Shown here: piece after piece, positions 5,814 through 8,480 of the stretch
Layout: each line of letters starts with the position of its first letter
Numbering within the stretch: position 1 is the first letter of the stretch
Notes under the pieces: model-generated
What the model was told of the DNA's origin: nothing
Database searches by the model: none
The model's input: only the letters and a program-made list of their open reading frames with translations
Source: Chromatiales bacterium
GTDB lineage: Bacteria > Pseudomonadota > Gammaproteobacteria > SZUA-140
Direction of reading: 5' to 3'
Assembly (NCBI GenBank): GCA_031285245.1
Contig: JAITWN010000210.1
Location: 1-8,480 of the forward strand
DNA length: 8,480 nt
Program-made: the position numbers and the translations under genes

Positions 5814-7505
5814 ATGTCGACGGCGATTGCCATTTTGGGTGGGGTTGGTTTGTTTCTGCTGGGCATGACCATCATGACCGATGGTCTGAAGGCAATGGCG
5901 GGGTCGGCGCTGCGTACGGTGCTGGGCAAGGCTGCGGCTACGCCGTCGTCGGGGGCGTTTTGGGGAGCGCTCATTACGCTGCTCGTGCAGTCATCGAGTG
6001 CGGTGACGATGACGACGATTGGTTTGGTGAATGCGGCGCTGCTGACTTTTCAGCAGGGGCTTGGTCTGGTGTTTGGCGCCAATGTCGGCACTACTGGGAC
6101 GGGGTGGCTGGTGGCGCTCATCGGTGTGCGTGTGTCGCTCGCAGCGTATGCGCTGCCGATGATTTTCATTGGCGTGATGCTCCGGCTGCTGGGGAGTGGG
6201 CGGGCGTCGTCGTCGGGTTCGGCGCTGGCGGGTTTTGCGCTGCTGCTCTATGGGCTGAGCACGCTTCAGGAGGGTATGGGCGGGCTTGCGCAGAGTATCA
6301 ATCCTGCGGATCTGCCGGCGGTGCTTGGTGTGCCTGGGGTGGGCCCGTTTTCGGGTTTGGTGGGGCTTGCGAGTTTGATTGTTGTCGGTTTGGTGATGAC
6401 GGCGCTCATGCAGTCTTCGACGGCTTCCATCGCGGTGACTATTTCTGCTTATTTTGCTGGGGCGGTGAGTCTGGAGCAGGGGGCGGCGCTGATCATCGGC
6501 CAGAATATCGGCACGGCGACGAGCTCGGCGCTGGCGGCGATCGGTGCGAGCGCGACGGCCAAGCGTCTTGCGCTGGCTTATGTACTCTTCAAAGTGATTG
6601 CAGCGCTCATCGCGGTCGTTGCGTTTCCGCTCACGGCGGCGTTGATGAGAAGGCTCAATGCATCGATCGATGGCATGACGCTGCTGGCTGCCTATCACAC
6701 GGTGTACAACGTCGTCGGTGTCGCGGTGCTCTTACCGGCGACGCAGTGGTTTACTCGCGTCGTTGAGAGGCTGATACCTTCGAAGCAGACGGCGCTGCAG
6801 CGCGCGCTCGATCCAAGTACGCTTTCTAGTCCAGTGATTGCGGTTGAAACGGCGCGGCGCATGGTGGCGAAGGTTTTGAGCACAGCGACTACTTCGGCAA
6901 CGACGATGCTCGCTAGCGGCACAAGACCTGCGATGCGTAACGCTGCTGCTGCGGCGTCTGCTCTCGGAGAAGTGCGAGATTATCTTTCTGAATTAACAGA
7001 ACCGCCCGAGACGCAGGCCGAGCGGTTGCGTATGACCAATACGCTGCATGCGCTCGATCACACTTTGCGCCTGGTGGAGATTCTGGCGGATAACGATCAG
7101 CCTGGGCAGCCAGCGCGCGTTGCGAGTGATCCGCATGTTGCGGGTCTCTGCAAGGAGGCGATGGATGCGGCGCAGTCGGTTGCCGGTTCGATCATTGCAG
7201 AATCTGCGCTCAGCGCGCACGCAACGCCGATTGGCTGGAATGTTTCCCCTGAGCTCGCAGTAATGCTGGCTGATCTGGAAGAGGCGGCGAGCAAGCTTGC
7301 TGCGGAGCAGCGCGATTATCGCGCGGCGACACTTGCTGCCGTCATGCCGGGAAAACTGACAGCGGCGGATGCGTTCGCAAGAGTGGATGCAGCGCGCCGG
7401 CTCGATCGTATCGCGCATCATGCTTGGCGCGCATCAACGCATCTTTTTGGCTGCGATGATGAGGAGGCTGAAGATTTCGCGGCGAACCTCGATGATATGG
7501 GCTGA
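5814..7505 (+). CDS. Na+/phosphate cotransporter-family protein with PhoU-like C-terminal domain
   Basis: A 563-residue inner-membrane protein of the Na/Pi cotransporter family (PF02690, related to SLC34/NptA). The two inverted family repeats are clear: QSSSAVT (59-65) with GANVGTTGT (89-97), and QSSTASIA (200-207) with GQNIGTATSS (229-238). Hydrophobic stretches lie at about 4-21, 50-77, 97-125, 136-152, 182-213, 220-246, 252-275 and 288-310. From about 340 to 550 the protein is soluble and helical, like the PhoU-type domain of bacterial YjbB/NptA-like members. It probably moves phosphate with sodium, but direction and substrate are inferred. The ATG at 5814 is preferred over the GTG at 5808 because GAGGGG (5803-5808) lies 5 bases upstream. 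Codons are richer in GGG, GGT and TTG than in the hom-thrC block, which may reflect separate acquisition. It has no co-directional partner. Confidence 0.87.
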   Translation: MSTAIAILGGVGLFLLGMTIMTDGLKAMAGSALRTVLGKAAATPSSGAFWGALITLLVQSSSAVTMTTIGLVNAALLTFQQGLGLVFGANVGTTGTGWLVALIGVRVSLAAYALPMIFIGVMLRLLGSGRASSSGSALAGFALLLYGLSTLQEGMGGLAQSINPADLPAVLGVPGVGPFSGLVGLASLIVVGLVMTALMQSSTASIAVTISAYFAGAVSLEQGAALIIGQNIGTATSSALAAIGASATAKRLALAYVLFKVIAALIAVVAFPLTAALMRRLNASIDGMTLLAAYHTVYNVVGVAVLLPATQWFTRVVERLIPSKQTALQRALDPSTLSSPVIAVETARRMVAKVLSTATTSATTMLASGTRPAMRNAAAAASALGEVRDYLSELTEPPETQAERLRMTNTLHALDHTLRLVEILADNDQPGQPARVASDPHVAGLCKEAMDAAQSVAGSIIAESALSAHATPIGWNVSPELAVMLADLEEAASKLAAEQRDYRAATLAAVMPGKLTAADAFARVDAARRLDRIAHHAWRASTHLFGCDDEEAEDFAANLDDMG

Positions 7506-7555
7506 GATTTTATGAGCGTCTTACGAGACCTCTGCGAAACCAAGCAACCCCTAAG

Positions 7556-7667
7556 GGTCGCTGTCGACGTGTTTGCTGACGAGACCGTACGCCGTCAGGG
7601 AAGGCGGCGTTCGAGCGGCCAGGATGGCGAAGAGCTTGTCTCGTTAGGCAACACATCGACAGCGACC
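7556..7667. repeat. Long imperfect inverted repeat, 30-bp arms
   Basis: The arm at 7556-7585 (starting GGTCGCTGTCGA, ending ACGAGAC) matches the reverse complement of 7638-7667 at 26 of 30 positions. The outermost 12 and innermost 7 bases are perfect, and 52 bases lie between the arms. I do not recognise the element. It could be a small mobile-element remnant, a cruciform or recombination site, or a transcript-end structure for the transporter mRNA. Confidence 0.7.
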
Positions 7668-7685
7668 ACTAGCTACTCTGCAGGT

Positions 7686-7720
7686 GTTGGGCTTCATTGC
7701 ATTTAGCCCAACCTATAACT
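7686..7720 (+). repeat. 35-bp palindromic repeat, GTTGGGCT type, copy B
   Basis: Same orientation and length as copy A at 5239-5273, with 31 of 35 positions identical. The perfect arms are GTTGGGCT (7686-7693) and AGCCCAAC (7705-7712), followed by the same CTATAACT end. The conserved tail outside the palindrome shows that the repeated unit is larger than the stem. The two copies flank the transporter as direct repeats. Confidence 0.8.
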
Positions 7721-7736
7721 GAGATTTAAAGAACCG

Positions 7737-7853
7737 CTGAAAAACTTTCGTCATTGCGAAGCGAAGCCGAAGGAGTCCATGTAGGTCTGGATTGCCACGG
7801 GGCTGAGCCGTCTGGCGCCCCTCGCAACGACGAAATGTGCCGGGGTTTTTCAG
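7737..7853. repeat. CGTCATTGCG-type element with terminal inverted repeats, copy 2
   Basis: The 117-bp unit is bounded by perfect 9-bp ends CTGAAAAAC (7737-7745) and GTTTTTCAG (7845-7853). Inside them CGTCATTGCGA (7749-7759) pairs with TCGCAACGACG (7822-7832) with one mismatch. It shares the core, TGGATTGCC and the GTTTTTCAG end with copy 1 at 104-154. The structure is MITE-like with no coding capacity. The right end is 6 bases from the exbD stop codon. No target-site duplication is obvious by eye. Confidence 0.75.
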
Positions 7854-7859
7854 ATCTTC

Positions 7860-8273
7860 CTAATTTCCAGGATTGGTGACGAAGCCGAGCTTGAGCATGC
7901 CTGAGCGCTGCACGGCGGCCATCACTTGGGCGACGCGTTCGTATTCGACCTTCCTGTCTCCACGGATGTAGATTTCAGGTTGCGGATCGCGCTGGGCGGA
8001 GGCTTCGAGGCGCATCTTGAGCTCGGTCTCATCGACTTCATTTTCATTCCAAAACACTTGTCCGTCAGCGTTTACCGAAAGATTCACCGTTTCGGGTTTG
8101 ATGAGGTTGGGCGTATTTTGCGCGCGCGGCAGATCGAGCTTCACAGCGTGCGTGAGCACGGGCACGGTGAGGATGAAGATGATCAGCATCACCAGCATAA
8201 CGTCGATCAGCGGGACCATATTGATCTCGCTCACTACCTCATCGTTGTCGTTGAGTCCTGCGCCGAAGGCCAT
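7860..8273 (-). CDS. exbD: Biopolymer transport protein ExbD
   Basis: A 137-residue inner-membrane protein of the ExbD/TolR family, part of the ExbB-ExbD proton channel that powers TonB-dependent uptake through the outer membrane. A short cytoplasmic N-terminus leads into one membrane helix (about 20-41, VPLIDVMLVMLIIFILTVPV). The helix contains D24, the conserved proton-carrying aspartate. The periplasmic C-terminal domain (about 55-137) includes the typical PEIYIRGDRKVEYERVAQVM segment. Length is normal. The ATG is preceded by a near-perfect AAGGAGG (minus strand, 8279-8285) at 5-base spacing, which lies inside the end of exbB. A single base separates the exbB stop from this ATG, so translation is coupled. 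TolR is the alternative, but the pairing and sequence style favour ExbD. Confidence 0.92.
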   Translation of the reverse strand: MAFGAGLNDNDEVVSEINMVPLIDVMLVMLIIFILTVPVLTHAVKLDLPRAQNTPNLIKPETVNLSVNADGQVFWNENEVDETELKMRLEASAQRDPQPEIYIRGDRKVEYERVAQVMAAVQRSGMLKLGFVTNPGN

Positions 8274-8274
8274 G

Positions 8275-8480
8275 TCAGCCTCCTTGCGCAGCAGCGCGCA
8301 CGGGCCCGCGCGTTGCCGCTGCGGGCGCGGTGGTTTCAGAGACCGGCGAGCCGGTGAGGAAGTAGGCGTGAAGCTGGCGCGCGAAACGGTTGAGCTTGTT
8401 GATCACCCCTTTGTTGGTGCGGGTGAGCGCGTTATAGGCGAGCACGGCGGGGATTGCGACCCCAAGACCAAAGGCGGTCA
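8275..8480 (-). CDS. exbB: ExbB (MotA/TolQ/ExbB proton channel), C-terminal part only
   Basis: The window edge cuts this gene, leaving the last 67 residues. They begin TAFGLGVAIPAVLAYNALTR, the conserved final membrane helix of ExbB/TolQ proteins, whose threonine and small residues line the ion path with the ExbD aspartate. A basic cytoplasmic stretch follows (NKGVINKLNRFARQLHAYF) and then an Ala/Pro-rich tail ending in QGG before TGA (8275-8277). The tail also encodes the exbD ribosome-binding site. The protein assembles as a pentamer around ExbD in the inner membrane. TonB is probably encoded beyond the window edge, as in common tonB-exbB-exbD operons. That is expectation, not observation. 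Confidence 0.88.
   Translation of the reverse strand, partial: TAFGLGVAIPAVLAYNALTRTNKGVINKLNRFARQLHAYFLTGSPVSETTAPAAATRGPVRAAAQGG

Larger units (their letters stand above)
7506..7859. other. Non-coding block of stacked inverted repeats between convergent genes
   Basis: This 354-base gap separates the 3' ends of the transporter (+) and exbD (-). It holds a 30-bp-arm inverted repeat (7556-7667), palindromic repeat copy B (7686-7720) and a CGTCATTGCG element (7737-7853). A 64-codon frame at 7512-7706 runs through two of these repeats and is not believed to be a gene. No conventional hairpin plus T-run terminator was found, so the repeats may end transcription from both sides. Confidence 0.6.

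Noticed and set aside
5801..6766. 321-codon plus-strand frame rich in Gly, Cys and Trp
   Set aside because: It overlaps the Na/Pi transporter in another frame. The odd Gly/Cys composition is an artefact of GC-rich transporter codons.
7525..7541. GAGACCTCTGCGAAACC as an insertion-sequence end (IS5-group-like)
   Set aside because: It resembles such ends only from memory. No matching inverted partner, target duplication or transposase fragment is visible nearby.
7512..7706. 64-codon plus-strand frame just after the transporter
   Set aside because: Most of it is the long inverted repeat and palindromic repeat copy B. It has no ribosome site and no recognisable family.

Overview
The window looks like chromosomal DNA of a proteobacterium, most likely a betaproteobacterium. 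The grounds are the gene order alaC-hom-thrC (alanine-type aminotransferase, homoserine dehydrogenase, threonine synthase), a divergent Mth938/DUF498 gene beside it, an ExbB-ExbD pair, fairly GC-rich codon use (many GCG, CGC and ATC codons), and widespread proteobacterial palindromic repeats. No rRNA, tRNA, CRISPR array, transposase or phage gene was found. The genus cannot be named from this sequence.

Layout. 1-160 is non-coding and holds a short hairpin and a palindromic repeat (CGTCATTGCG type). 162-617 (-) is an Mth938-domain protein. 618-738 is a divergent promoter region. 739-4420 (+) is the amino-acid block: alaC and hom overlap by 4 bases, an 89-base gap carries a perfect 10-bp stem-loop, and thrC follows with a strong terminator-like hairpin after it. 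4524-5532 is a gene graveyard of four unrelated fragments: a regulator-like C-terminus (-), an RTX calcium-binding repeat scrap (-), the coiled-coil middle of an HlyD-type type I secretion adaptor (+), and a frameshifted antitoxin with no toxin (-). A 35-bp palindromic repeat sits between the last two. 5632-5703 (-) is a possible 23-residue ORF. 5814-7505 (+) is an intact Na+/phosphate cotransporter-family protein with a PhoU-like tail. 7506-7859 is a non-coding stack of three separate inverted-repeat structures. 7860-8480 (-) holds exbD and the 3' part of exbB, which runs off the window.

How the genes work together. Hom and ThrC catalyse steps of the aspartate-to-threonine pathway (homoserine formation and the final threonine step), with the aminotransferase translationally coupled to hom. 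ExbB and ExbD form the proton-driven motor that energises TonB-dependent outer-membrane uptake. The Na/Pi-family transporter is a separate insertion-like unit. It lies between two same-orientation copies of a 35-bp repeat, next to decayed accessory DNA, which suggests an accessory hot spot between the core threonine genes and the exb genes.

No clearly new multi-gene system is visible. The most unusual parts are the fragment mosaic, the repeat-flanked transporter segment and the repeat stack at 7556-7853.
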